A stretch of DNA of 64,000 nt from Caulobacter henricii (GCF_001414055.1 NZ_CP013002.1:863501-927500), one strand, 5' to 3'; shown: positions 53,419-63,698, counted from the stretch's first letter. The notes: generated from the letters alone by a model not told the origin. Made by a program: numbers and translations.

Positions 53419-54401
53419 GGGCCCTTGGGCAGGAACTGCAGCGTGTAGGCCCGCTTGTAATCCATGTCCTTGGGATAGACGCCCTGGTCGGCGGCGACTT
53501 TGAAGAACTCGGCCCAGCGGGCGTCGGTCATGCTGCCGATCCCGTCCTTGGCCACGATGCCATAGGTCCGCATCTTCTCCCGGGCCTGATCCAGCACATC
53601 CTGGGTCATTTCCGGATTGTCCTTGAGGATGGCGGCGTCACCGGGTTTAGCATCCCCGTAGAGATAGGACTTCCAGCCCGCCGCCGTGGCGTCGACAAAG
53701 GCCTGGGCTGCGGCCGGGTTCTTGGCGATGAAGCTGTCCGGCATCAGGGCCATAGACGCATAGGCCGGGTAGCCGCTGTCAGCCAGCAGGAACACCGCCG
53801 GCTTGATCTTGCCTTCCTTCTCGATCAGGTAAGGCTCGCTGGTGGCATAGCCCTGCTGAACGATGCGCTTGTCGGCCAGGAACGGCGCGGCGCTGTAATT
53901 GTATTTGCGGACCTGATCATCGCTGAAGCCGTACTTCGCCTTCAACCAGACCCAGAAGGCGGTGATCGAGGCGTCGGCCAGCAGGATCGGCCGGCCCTTC
54001 ATGTCAGCGATCGAATTGATGCCCTGGCCGGGATGGGCGATCAGCACCTGCGGGTCCTTGTCCATGAAGGCCGCCACGGCCTTCACCGGTGCCTGTTCCT
54101 TGGCCAGGTTCATGACGATGAAGCTGTTGGAGCCGACGCCGACGTCCACGGCCCCCGTGGCGAGCAGCTGCGGGACATTCACGCCCGGACCGCCCTGGAT
54201 CAGGGTCACATCCAGACCGCGTCGGGCATATTCACCCGTGGCCAGGGCCTGGTAATAGCCGCCGAGTTCAGCCTGGGCCCGCCAGTCGGTCGCCAGTTTC
54301 ATCGCCGTGCGGCCGGGGGCGTCGGCCGGCTCCTGGTTGGATGGCGAACAGGCGACGATCAGGGCGCAGACAGCCAGCGCGGCCAGGCGGCGGAAACCCA
54401 T
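53415..54401 (-). CDS. ABC transporter substrate-binding lipoprotein (NMT1/THI5-like)
   Basis: A 328-aa periplasmic protein with a lipobox (LIVAC). The N-terminal mature region LATDWRAQAELGGYYQALATGEYARRGLDVTLIQGGPGVN is the pattern of NMT1-like proteins that bind pyrimidine precursors of thiamine or related heterocycles. Sulfonate binding is the alternative. The ATG at 54401 lies behind GGAGGG. The upstream region shows no TPP riboswitch, which argues mildly against a thiamine role. Confidence 0.88.
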   Translation of the reverse strand: MGFRRLAALAVCALIVACSPSNQEPADAPGRTAMKLATDWRAQAELGGYYQALATGEYARRGLDVTLIQGGPGVNVPQLLATGAVDVGVGSNSFIVMNLAKEQAPVKAVAAFMDKDPQVLIAHPGQGINSIADMKGRPILLADASITAFWVWLKAKYGFSDDQVRKYNYSAAPFLADKRIVQQGYATSEPYLIEKEGKIKPAVFLLADSGYPAYASMALMPDSFIAKNPAAAQAFVDATAAGWKSYLYGDAKPGDAAILKDNPEMTQDVLDQAREKMRTYGIVAKDGIGSMTDARWAEFFKVAADQGVYPKDMDYKRAYTLQFLPKGP

Positions 54402-54413
54402 CAATCCCTCCAG

Positions 54414-54450
54414 GACTAGAGCGCCTCAGGCGAACGCTGTTCGACTAGTC
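54414..54450. repeat. Inverted repeat between the binding-protein gene and the hybrid kinase
   Basis: GACTAG (54414-54419) and CTAGTC (54445-54450) bracket an inner AGCG...CGCT pair. The TAGAGCG start resembles the ends of the interspersed repeat at 42170, but the centre does not match, so it may be a decayed or unrelated element. It overlaps the stop of the hybrid kinase and could end its transcript. Confidence 0.4.
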
Positions 54451-56517
54451 GATGCTTGTGGGCGCGGTCAACCAACGATCGACCTTGGCGTACAGGACCT
54501 CGCGCTGGATCGGCTTGGCGATGTGATCGACCATGCCGGCGGCGTAGCAGCGCTCGACCTGTTGGGGCAGGGCGTCTGCGCTCATGGCGATAATCGGAAT
54601 CTTGCTGGCGGGCGAGTGGAGGGCGCGGATGGCGCGGGTTGCCGCCAGTCCATCCATCAACGGCATGTGGATATCCATCAGGATCATGTCGTACTCGCCG
54701 ACCGCAGCGGCTTCGACGGCCTGCTGTCCATTCTCGGCGATGTCGACCTTGCAGCCGGCCAGGAGCAACAGGGCGACCCCGATCTCGCGATTCATCGGGT
54801 GGTCATCGACCAGCAGGATGCGCGCGGCGCTGGGTGCCGCCGTCGGACGGGCCTCGGGCGCGGCTACGGGCTCGGCAACCGGTGCCGTAACCTCGATCCA
54901 GAAGCAGGACCCTCGACCGGGCACGCTGTCGACGCCGATCCTGCCGCCCATCATCTCGACCAGGGTTCGGCTGATCGCAAGGCCCAGGCCCGCGCCGCCA
55001 TAGGTACGGCTGGCGGACCCGTCGATCTGTGAGAAGCGCTGGAACAGCAGGGCCTGCTGCTCGACGGAAATGCCGACACCGGTATCGGCGATTTCGAAGC
55101 GCAGCCGATCCTCGTCTTCGCCGGCCTCGACGATCAGGCTTGCATCGATGCGCCCCGTCTCGGTGAATTTCACGGCGTTGTTGAGCAAATTTAGCAGGAC
55201 CTGGCGTAGGCGGGCATCGTCGAGATCATGTAGGGCCTCGAGCGGGTCGATGATCTCGACCTCGATCGTCAGCCCCTTGGCGCGGGCTTCCGGTGCCATG
55301 ATCGCGACGGTGTCCCGCAGCAGGGCGGCGGCGGAGGTCGGCTGGGGCGACAGCTCCACCTGGCCGGCCTCGACCCGCGAAAAGTCGAGGATGTCATTGA
55401 CGACGGTCAGCAGCGCGCCACCGGCATTGTCGATCAGGTTCACTTGGCGTCGCGCATCCGGCGGCAGGTCGTTACGGGCGGCGAGCAGTTGGGCGAAGCC
55501 CAGCACGCTGTTCAGCGGGGTGCGAATTTCGTGGCTCATGGTCGCCAGGAACTCGGTCTTGGCCTCGGTCGCCGCCAAGGCCCGGGCCCTGGCCGCCCGT
55601 GTCAGCTGTTCCCGGCGGACGAGCAGGCGCTTGAGGCGTTCCTGCTGGGCCAGGGCCAGGCCGGTCGCCAAGGTTGTGCCGAATAGCAGGAAGACAAAGA
55701 CCTGGACGATGCGGGCCGGATTGGCGTCTGCCCAGCGTAGACCCACCGCGAGATAGCCTGAGGAGGCCACAAGCGGGATGGCGATGCAGGCCACGACGAG
55801 AGAGCTTTCCGCCGCGCCGCGCGCGCCCAGACGGAATGCGGCCAGCATGGCCAGGGGGAAGATCATGAAGGGTGCCGGTACCCCGTCCGGATAGAAGCAG
55901 ATCGCGGTCATCACGGCGATCGAGGCGTAGATCGCCAGGCGTTCGCGCCTTGACCGGTGGAAGGCGCGCCGGTGCTCGGCATCGAGGAGGACCAGGATCG
56001 CGGGAAGCACGACGGCCAGTCCGAGACCGCTTCGCGCGAACCAGGCCCACAGGATCGTCAGGAAGGGCGCACCGGTGATCACCGAGAGCGGGAGGGCAGC
56101 AAGCACCGCAGCGATCGTGGCGATGGGTGCGCCCAGGGCGACTAGCATGGCCAGCTGCCGCATGTTGCGCAGGCGCATGACGCCATTGGAGAAGCGGCTG
56201 ACGACAATCCAGACCGCAAAGGCCTCCGCCACGTCGATGGTGGTGTAGAGCAGGGTCTTGGTCAGGCTGTCGCCGACCATCTGGCTCGTGGCGATATGGA
56301 AAAACACCATAACCAGGGTGAGGGCGATGCGCCGTGGGGCATTGAGCGCCATGAGGCCGACCGCGAGCAGCCCATTGGCCGGCCAGAAGGAAGCCACGCC
56401 CAGGGCGGTGCGAGTCAGGTACTCGCTGAAGGCCAGACTGGCGACAATAGCCACAGCCAGGCCCAGTAGCAGAGCATCCTGCCGCTGACGCTCAAGTTGT
56501 GCCAACTCTTGCCGCAT
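54445..56517 (-). CDS. Hybrid histidine kinase with MASE1 membrane sensor and C-terminal receiver
   Basis: A 690-aa signalling protein. The N-terminal 300 residues form a MASE1-type sensor with about eight membrane helices (LTRTALGVASFWPANGLLAVG). A HisKA helix carries the phospho-acceptor His in ATMSHEIRTPLNSVLGF. The ATPase has NLLNNAVKFTETG, DTGVGIS and GAGLGLAIS. A receiver domain (about 565-680) has VDDHPMNREI, the acceptor Asp in ILMDIHMPLMDG and the Lys in HIAKPIQRE. No output regulator is adjacent, so the phosphorelay partner is elsewhere. Confidence 0.94.
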   Translation of the reverse strand: MRQELAQLERQRQDALLLGLAVAIVASLAFSEYLTRTALGVASFWPANGLLAVGLMALNAPRRIALTLVMVFFHIATSQMVGDSLTKTLLYTTIDVAEAFAVWIVVSRFSNGVMRLRNMRQLAMLVALGAPIATIAAVLAALPLSVITGAPFLTILWAWFARSGLGLAVVLPAILVLLDAEHRRAFHRSRRERLAIYASIAVMTAICFYPDGVPAPFMIFPLAMLAAFRLGARGAAESSLVVACIAIPLVASSGYLAVGLRWADANPARIVQVFVFLLFGTTLATGLALAQQERLKRLLVRREQLTRAARARALAATEAKTEFLATMSHEIRTPLNSVLGFAQLLAARNDLPPDARRQVNLIDNAGGALLTVVNDILDFSRVEAGQVELSPQPTSAAALLRDTVAIMAPEARAKGLTIEVEIIDPLEALHDLDDARLRQVLLNLLNNAVKFTETGRIDASLIVEAGEDEDRLRFEIADTGVGISVEQQALLFQRFSQIDGSASRTYGGAGLGLAISRTLVEMMGGRIGVDSVPGRGSCFWIEVTAPVAEPVAAPEARPTAAPSAARILLVDDHPMNREIGVALLLLAGCKVDIAENGQQAVEAAAVGEYDMILMDIHMPLMDGLAATRAIRALHSPASKIPIIAMSADALPQQVERCYAAGMVDHIAKPIQREVLYAKVDRWLTAPTSID

Positions 56518-56774
56518 ACTCTTCCTGTCCCCCCAGCTTGATACGCTTGCGCGTGTCTAAGGTTGCGGCCAATTCAGTTGCTGTGGCGCTTTGTCGCAGA
56601 TGCGGCGCACCATCAACTCAAGTCCAACTTGTGGTCGCCCCGTCTCTACTTCGACGGGCGCTTGAGGATGCATAAGGTTCGCTGGGATTCAAGCGCGGGT
56701 CTTTACTGAAAACCATGAGGGCACTGGCTGGTACGCCGTTGCCCAGGCCGTACCAGTCGTCGCTGAGGAGCCGT

Positions 56775-58604
<1,830 letters not shown>

Positions 58605-58793
58605 AAGGTGCTCTTAGTGGGGAGGCGTCGGGATATCGCGGAGGATGCGGCCTATATCAGGGATGGCCGGGAAAAAACGACAAAAACCGGCCAGGCCGCA
58701 GCAGACCGCGAGCCATGGCCTCGCCCATAGTCCCGGCAGGTCCGGGGCGTCCTGAAGCCGGACCCGCTGCCGCGGCCCGATATCAAGGGCCGG

Positions 58794-60032
58794 CTAGTGG
58801 CTGGGCGAGCTCACATAGAAGCTGGCATTGTTGCCGGTAGCCGTGGTGATGCCGCTGATCGAGCGGGCCGAACCGGCGGTCGTCGTCGTGCGGGCACCGA
58901 CCTCGGTGCTGTTGACCTGATTGTTGCGGATGGTCATCTGGCCGCTGCACTGCGAACAGGCATAGGCGGTCACCGCATTGCCCATGGCCGTCGCCGTGGC
59001 CACGGCATCATAGCCGTCATGGCCCTCGAACAGGGCCAGGGCTTCGACGCCGCCGCCTTCATTGGTCTGGATGTTGTCGAGCACCACTTCGGGCCCATAG
59101 TTGCCGACCAGGGCGGAATTGCCGACGCCATGGGCGCCGACCTGGGCGGCGCTGAACTGGTAGGACGTCGCCTCGGCCTGGGCGCGGACATAGGCGGCAT
59201 TGTACTGGTTGCTCGCGACATCCAGCAGCGGGCCTTCATTGGTCGCGGAAAGATTGTTGCCGCTGGCAGAAGCCGCCGTGCTGCTCAGATAGCTCGAGCC
59301 ATAGGCCGTGAACTTGCTGGCCTGGGTGATGCCGGCATTGGACTGCTCGGTGATCACGCGCGCGGCCGACTGCTCGGTTCCCGAGAGGGTGATGTTGTTC
59401 CCTGTCGCCGTGCCGGCGACCGCCGCCGTGCCGGTGATCGCGCCGGCGATCGAACCGCCATCGGCCAGCACATTGGCCGTATTGCCCTGGCTGACCCGCA
59501 CGCCCATGGCGGCATTGATCAGGGTCAGGCCCTGGCTGTTGCCCTGGGCCAGCGTGCTGATCGACACATCCTGGAGTTCGGCATGATCGGCTTCCAGCTG
59601 GCTGCGGGCCGTGACCCCGGCGGTGTTCAGCTGGGTCACCCGCCCCGTGAGGGTGCCATTGTCGGCCGCCGCCGTGCCGGCATTGCCGACCGCGGTGCTG
59701 GTGATGTGGCTGCGGGCACCGCCATTGAGACCGAGATTGACCACGCCGTGGGCCAGGACCTGACCGGAATTGTCCTGGTTCGAGGTCAGGACGGCGTCGG
59801 TATCCCGTACCGAGACCAGGGCGCTGTTAGCCGGCGCAATCGTGCTGGCACTGAAGCCGTCGGTGACGGTTTCAACGTTCAGGGTCTGCTCGGCAAAGAC
59901 GTCGCCCAGATTGATCTGGTTGTTCAGAACCGTGCTGGGCGCGGTCTGGCTAGTAGCGACCCCGCTTAGCATTGCGCAGATCGGGATCGCTGCGAGCGTT
60001 CCAGCGAGACGGGTCTTCGCGGGTCTGCGCAT
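58794..60032 (-). CDS. hfaD: Holdfast attachment protein HfaD
   Basis: A 412-aa secreted surface protein of the holdfast anchor, which fixes the polysaccharide holdfast to the stalk or pole. The signal peptide spans about 1-28. The rest is made of eight repeats of about 47 residues: Q-x-N at Q39, 86, 134, 182, 230, 276, 322 and 372, and a G-N about 28-30 residues later in seven of them (116, 164, 211, 258, 304, 351, 400). Only the first lacks the G. It ends 12 residues after the last GN. I use the ATG at 60032, since a later Met21 would destroy the signal. It overlaps hfaB by 83 nt. Confidence 0.9.
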   Translation of the reverse strand: MRRPAKTRLAGTLAAIPICAMLSGVATSQTAPSTVLNNQINLGDVFAEQTLNVETVTDGFSASTIAPANSALVSVRDTDAVLTSNQDNSGQVLAHGVVNLGLNGGARSHITSTAVGNAGTAAADNGTLTGRVTQLNTAGVTARSQLEADHAELQDVSISTLAQGNSQGLTLINAAMGVRVSQGNTANVLADGGSIAGAITGTAAVAGTATGNNITLSGTEQSAARVITEQSNAGITQASKFTAYGSSYLSSTAASASGNNLSATNEGPLLDVASNQYNAAYVRAQAEATSYQFSAAQVGAHGVGNSALVGNYGPEVVLDNIQTNEGGGVEALALFEGHDGYDAVATATAMGNAVTAYACSQCSGQMTIRNNQVNSTEVGARTTTTAGSARSISGITTATGNNASFYVSSPSH

Positions 60033-60966
60033 TGTTGGTTCCCAAATTGTTGTAGGCGGGCGTGAAGGCTCCCGTCTGTCCGACGGTGGGGTCGCCCAGC
60101 GGGTCATAGCGCATGCAGCCCTGGGGGCCGGGCATGCCATAGAGATTGGCGCTGAACTCGACGACCGAGCGCTCGATCAGGGCGCGCACCGCCAGCTGGA
60201 CCGGCTCCAGCGCGCCTCGACCGCCCGAGATATCGAACAGGTTGCCATTGAGGAAGTCGAAGACGCCCAGGCTGACCTCGCGCCCGACCACCTGCTTCTG
60301 GTAGGCGACGACATCGACCACTTCCAGGGTGCGGGTATTCACCAGACGCAGGTCCAGGGCGATGTTCATCACGAACACCCGGCGCTTGAAACTGCCCTTC
60401 AGGCCGTCGGTGTCCTTGTCGCCGGCATAGGCGTCAACGCCGGCCGAGCGGATATTGTAGTTGAGCTCGGTAATGCCGCCGACCACATAGAAGTCCGAAC
60501 CCGGCACCTGACCGGCCAGGATGCGGCGATAGTCGACCGGTACGTCAGCGGCGGGATTGGGACGGTCGCTGATCAGCTTGTTGTTGGCGTATTTCAGCTC
60601 GAACTCGGACACCGAGGTGTCGAAGCGCTCGACCATCGGCATGCCGGCCTTGGCGAAGGCGGACATGGCCAGCAGGGAGGCCCCCTGGGTGACCTTGCGG
60701 CCCGAGCCGTCGGACTCTTCCTTGCCGGTATAGTCGGCGATGCGGCCGATCGCGATGCGCGGAGCCGCAATGCGGTTCTGCTTGGCATACTGGCTCAGGC
60801 AGACCAGGGCGGCGGAATAGTCGGTCGGGTTGGCGGTGACCGGTGCCGTGCCGATCGGCTTGGCGTAATTGCCTTCCATCGAGACCTTGGGCACGCTCGT
60901 GCCGCAAGCCGTCAGGGCGCTGCAGGCCAGGGCCATGATGGCCAGGGATAGGCGCTTATTTCCCAT
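59950..60966 (-). CDS. hfaB: Holdfast attachment protein HfaB, CsgG-like outer-membrane secretion lipoprotein
   Basis: A 338-aa lipoprotein (lipobox TAC, Cys21) of the CsgG family, which forms an outer-membrane pore that exports curli-like subunits. The core features are IAIGRIADYTGKEE, QGASLLAMSAFAKAGMPMVERF and the FDFLNGNLFDISGGRGALEPVQLAVRALIERSVVEF region. A C-terminal extension of about 55 residues (after GPQGCMRYDPLGDP) is longer than in E. coli CsgG. It should secrete HfaA and HfaD. It overlaps hfaA by 11 nt and hfaD by 83 nt. Confidence 0.95.
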   Translation of the reverse strand: MGNKRLSLAIMALACSALTACGTSVPKVSMEGNYAKPIGTAPVTANPTDYSAALVCLSQYAKQNRIAAPRIAIGRIADYTGKEESDGSGRKVTQGASLLAMSAFAKAGMPMVERFDTSVSEFELKYANNKLISDRPNPAADVPVDYRRILAGQVPGSDFYVVGGITELNYNIRSAGVDAYAGDKDTDGLKGSFKRRVFVMNIALDLRLVNTRTLEVVDVVAYQKQVVGREVSLGVFDFLNGNLFDISGGRGALEPVQLAVRALIERSVVEFSANLYGMPGPQGCMRYDPLGDPTVGQTGAFTPAYNNLGTNNAQTREDPSRWNARSDPDLRNAKRGRY

Positions 60967-61402
60967 CGGTGACGCCCTTCACCGAAGATCCTGCCGAGAT
61001 ATTGCCGGTGTTGGTCTGGGTCGAGTTGACGATCACCGTATTGTTGTTGCCCTGGGTGATGACCGTCAGATTGTTGCCGATCGCCGTCGAGCTGCTGTAG
61101 CCGCGACCGCCGACGCCCGAATAGGCATCCAGCGATCCCGAGGAATGGCTGGACGAAAAGACGCTCTGGTCGGCGCCGGTCAGCATCACGCCGTCAACGA
61201 TGATGCGGTTGCCATTGGCGTCCCGGGTCGAATAGTCGACCACGCGGTTTTCCTGACCGGCGATGCGACCATAGCCGGCATTGAAGGCGGCGGAATTGCT
61301 CGACATGGTCTGGGCGAGGGTCGCGACCGGCGCGCTGAGCCCTGCGACGACAGCGACAAGGCCTGCGCCGACGACGATGCTGTTTCTGATCTGCCAGGCC
61401 AT
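60956..61402 (-). CDS. hfaA: Holdfast attachment protein HfaA, curli-subunit-like
   Basis: A 148-aa secreted protein with a signal peptide (ends APVATLAQ). The C-terminal part resembles curlin repeats: GNN109-111, ITQGNNNTVIV at 115-125, then STQTNTGNISAG. Gly, Asn and Ser are enriched and there is no cysteine in the mature chain. It probably forms an amyloid-like anchor fibre exported by HfaB. The start is ATG 61402; an in-frame ATG at 61480 gives no signal peptide. It is first in the hfaABD operon. Confidence 0.92.
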   Translation of the reverse strand: MAWQIRNSIVVGAGLVAVVAGLSAPVATLAQTMSSNSAAFNAGYGRIAGQENRVVDYSTRDANGNRIIVDGVMLTGADQSVFSSSHSSGSLDAYSGVGGRGYSSSTAIGNNLTVITQGNNNTVIVNSTQTNTGNISAGSSVKGVTDGK

Positions 61403-61491
61403 GGGAGCCTCCGCGACTGCCGACGCGAAGGTGCAAGCAACCCCCGTGCCAAATTCATACAGCTTCCGGTCTAGAGCCAAGGTCTCGCAAA

Positions 61492-61499
61492 ATGGTTAA
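61492..61499 (-). promoter_or_regulatory. Candidate CtrA half-site upstream of hfaA
   Basis: TTAACCAT on the minus strand, 90 nt before the hfaA start. This octamer is a known CtrA binding form, and polar adhesion genes in Caulobacter are cell-cycle controlled. The second TTAA of the full TTAA-N7-TTAA site is absent (GCGA), so this is a half-site only. Confidence 0.45.
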
Positions 61500-61551
61500 G
61501 CGATAGGCAGTGCGACTCTGAAACGCGCGCCGCCATCCTATGTAAGAGTGC

Positions 61552-62199
61552 ATGACCCTCGATCGTCCCGAAGAACCCCGCGAACCGATGTTCAATGCGC
61601 CCTGGCCGGCCTTGCTGGCGGCGGCGAGCATCCTGCTGTCGCATCTGCTCCTGGCCGGTGCCAGCCCGGATACGATCTACAGCCTGGCGCTGGAGCCGGT
61701 TCGCATCTGGCGCGGGGAGGTGGCCGGGCTGGTCACCTCGCTCTTTGTGCATGGTGGCTGGATTCACGCCCTGATGAATGCCGCCTTTGCCCTGGCCTTC
61801 GGGGCACCGGTCGCCCGCCTGCTCGGTCTTGGCCTGCGGGGCGGAAGTGTCTTCGTCCTGCTCTATATAATGTCGGGTATGGGTGCGGGCCTGGCCTATG
61901 CCGCCCTTCACCCTGGCTCGACCGCCCTGGTGGTCGGAGCCTCGGGAGCTGTCGCCGGCCTGATGGGCGCGGCGGGCCGACTGATGGATCGTCCCGGGGT
62001 GCTGAGCAGCCCCTTCGCACCGCGCGCCCTGTCCCTGGCCCTCAGCTGGTTGGTCATCAATCTGGTCATGGCAGCCTTTGGGGGCTTTCCGGGCCTGACG
62101 GGGGCGGTGGCCTGGGAGGCCCACCTGTTCGGCTTCGTCGCCGGGGCCCTTCTGGTCTCGCCGGCCTCCTGGCTGGCAGCAAATTCACACGGCCATTGA
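61552..62199 (+). CDS. Rhomboid-family intramembrane serine protease
   Basis: A 215-aa membrane protein with about six spans. The catalytic Ser is in GASGAVAGLMGAA and the partner His in WEAHLFGFVAGALL. The rhomboid HGGWIHALMNAAFALAFG segment (His and Asn) precedes them. It cleaves membrane-anchored substrates within the bilayer. Substrates are unknown. It is divergent from the hfa operon. Confidence 0.93.
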   Translation: MTLDRPEEPREPMFNAPWPALLAAASILLSHLLLAGASPDTIYSLALEPVRIWRGEVAGLVTSLFVHGGWIHALMNAAFALAFGAPVARLLGLGLRGGSVFVLLYIMSGMGAGLAYAALHPGSTALVVGASGAVAGLMGAAGRLMDRPGVLSSPFAPRALSLALSWLVINLVMAAFGGFPGLTGAVAWEAHLFGFVAGALLVSPASWLAANSHGH

Positions 62200-62257
62200 T
62201 CCCCGCACCGCTTTGCGAGACCCTCTCCCCCACAAGAATGAACAAGGGAGGTGCTCA

Positions 62258-62689
62258 GTGCTGGTTTCTCAGATCCTGAAGGACAAGGGCGATCTGGTGT
62301 TTACGGCCTCGCCCCAGGAAACGGTGGGTGCTGCTGCGGCCCTGCTCCATACCCGCCGGGTTGGGGCCATGGTCGTGGTCGATGCTGATGAGGCCATTGT
62401 CGGCATTCTGTCGGAACGCGACATTGTTCGCGTGATCGCCAAGGAGGGGGGCGGAGCCCTGACCAAGCCGATCGCCACCTGTATGAGCGCTGATGTGATC
62501 TTCGCTCAGCCAGAAGAGTCGATCGATGTCCTGCTGGAGCGGATGACCGACCGCCGGATCCGCCACCTTCCGGTGGTCCGCGAGGGACGCTTGGTCGGCA
62601 TCATCTCGATCGGCGACCTGGTGAAGTACAAGATCAATGAAGCCCAGGCCGAAGCTGAGGGGCTGAAAGCCTATATCGCGGCGGGCTAG
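62258..62689 (+). CDS. Tandem CBS-domain protein
   Basis: A 143-aa protein with two CBS domains: DLVFTASPQETVGAAAALLHTRRVGAMVVVD...GILSERDIVRVIAKEGG and the second, EESIDVLLERMTDRRIRHLPVVREGRLVGIISIGDLVKYKI. Such stand-alone pairs bind adenosyl ligands and act as energy sensors or modulators. The start is GTG 62258 behind GGGAGG; upstream codons in frame are not conserved. It ends in the repeat at 62686. Confidence 0.93.
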   Translation: MLVSQILKDKGDLVFTASPQETVGAAAALLHTRRVGAMVVVDADEAIVGILSERDIVRVIAKEGGGALTKPIATCMSADVIFAQPEESIDVLLERMTDRRIRHLPVVREGRLVGIISIGDLVKYKINEAQAEAEGLKAYIAAG

Positions 62690-62801
62690 GGCGTTTTCCG
62701 GCCGGTGTGAAACAGCAATCGGATCGAAGGGCGCTCAGACCCTTGAGCCAGTGCGCGGTTCAGCCGCCCGGATGACTCCGTCAGGCCGGAATGGGCTCTA
62801 G
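62686..62801. repeat. Interspersed palindromic repeat, copy 2 (inverted)
   Basis: The first half, 62686-62735 (starts CTAGGGCGTTTTCCGG), aligns by eye with the reverse of the 42170-42222 element at about 40 of 53 positions. The second half ends in GGGCTCTAG (62793-62801) and may be a partly diverged second unit. It lies between CBS and Rrf2 genes and contains both their stop codons. Confidence 0.7.
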
Positions 62802-63229
62802 CCGCCGAGCAGTTCTGCGCCTTCGCCGGCAACGGCGTCGGCCAGGCTGTAGCCTTCCAGGACCTGGGCCGTGGCATCGCGGGCCCTGAGCAGGGCTTCA
62901 CGCAGGGCGCAGGTCGCCAGATCACGGCAGTCCTCACAACGACGGAAGGCCGTGCGACTGACGCAGGGGGCGAGGGCCAGGGGGCCGTCGACCAGCCGGA
63001 TGACCTCGGCAAAATTGATCTCTGCGGCGGGGCGGCCGAGCAGATAGCCGCCGAACTTGCCGCGACGGCTGACGACCAGGCCCTCGCGGGCCAGGGTCAA
63101 CAGGATCGCTTCCAGAAACTTGCGTGGTGCATCGGCCCGGACCGCCAGTTCGCCGGCGGTAACCTGTCCGTCCTCGCGGGCCAGTTCGATCATTGCGCGC
63201 AGCGCATAACGCGCCTTCTGGGACAACAT
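62798..63229 (-). CDS. Rrf2-family transcriptional regulator
   Basis: A 143-aa DNA-binding regulator. The winged-helix part (MLSQKARYALRAMIELA then ADAPRKFLEAILLTLAREGLVVSRRGKFGGYLLGRP) is typical. The C-terminal cysteines in PCVSRTAFRRCEDCRDLATCALRE could bind an iron-sulfur cluster, as in IscR/NsrR/RirA-type members, although spacing differs from the classical CX5CX7C. No partner operon is adjacent apart from the rRNA promoters upstream on the other strand. Confidence 0.9.
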   Translation of the reverse strand: MLSQKARYALRAMIELAREDGQVTAGELAVRADAPRKFLEAILLTLAREGLVVSRRGKFGGYLLGRPAAEINFAEVIRLVDGPLALAPCVSRTAFRRCEDCRDLATCALREALLRARDATAQVLEGYSLADAVAGEGAELLGG

Positions 63230-63337
63230 CTAGGCGGGTGCTCCTCTAATCCCGACTTCTGGGGGAGGAAAAGCGCAGGTGCAAGCATCCGTACACAGGC
63301 GATTGCCCCGTATGGGGATATTTCCGCGATTCAGCGC

Positions 63338-63366
63338 TTGCGAGTCCGGGGCGGGGTCTCTAGAAG
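63338..63366 (+). promoter_or_regulatory. rRNA-operon promoter candidate 1
   Basis: -35 TTGCGA (63338-63343), 17-nt spacer, -10 TAGAAG (63361-63366), then the GC-rich discriminator CCGCCCC. This is the first and weakest -35 of a series with the same -10. Confidence 0.6.
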
Positions 63367-63420
63367 CCGCCCCTCGCCTCGGGGCCAGCGCCGATCGGAC
63401 GAAATTCAGGCTTTCGGGCC

Positions 63421-63449
63421 TTGCTTTTCGTCAGATGGATCGCTAGTTT
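63421..63449 (+). promoter_or_regulatory. rRNA-operon promoter candidate 2 (weak)
   Basis: TTGCTT (63421-63426), 17-nt spacer, TAGTTT (63444-63449), then CTGCGGC. The -10 differs from the TAGAAG group; it is included because the spacer is again exactly 17 nt. Confidence 0.4.
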
Positions 63450-63570
63450 CTGCGGCTTCAATCGACCCGGTCACGGATTTCGTAGGCGCACCTTCGGGGC
63501 GCGCTTTGGGGTCCGTTTTTGTCTCTGGTTACGGCACTTGCCGGGCGGAAACAAAGTTCAGATCGGTCGG

Positions 63571-63599
63571 TTGACAGGGAGATCTGGCTTCGTTAGAAG
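63571..63599 (+). promoter_or_regulatory. rRNA-operon promoter candidate 3
   Basis: Consensus -35 TTGACA (63571-63576), 17-nt spacer, -10 TAGAAG (63594-63599), discriminator CCGCCCTCC. Confidence 0.82.
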
Positions 63600-63698
63600 C
63601 CGCCCTCCCTGAGAAATGCCGAAGAGATCAGCAAGATCTTTGAAGTATTTCGAAAGTCTAGTTGGCCATTGTTTCGAAGTTTTCTTCTAAATAATAGC

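Noticed and set aside
54405..54444. TPP riboswitch before the NMT1-like binding protein
   Set aside because: The gap is too short and lacks the CTGAGA core.
63338..63612. Two short plus-strand frames in the rRNA promoter region
   Set aside because: They run through the tandem promoters, have no ribosome site and no protein-like pattern.
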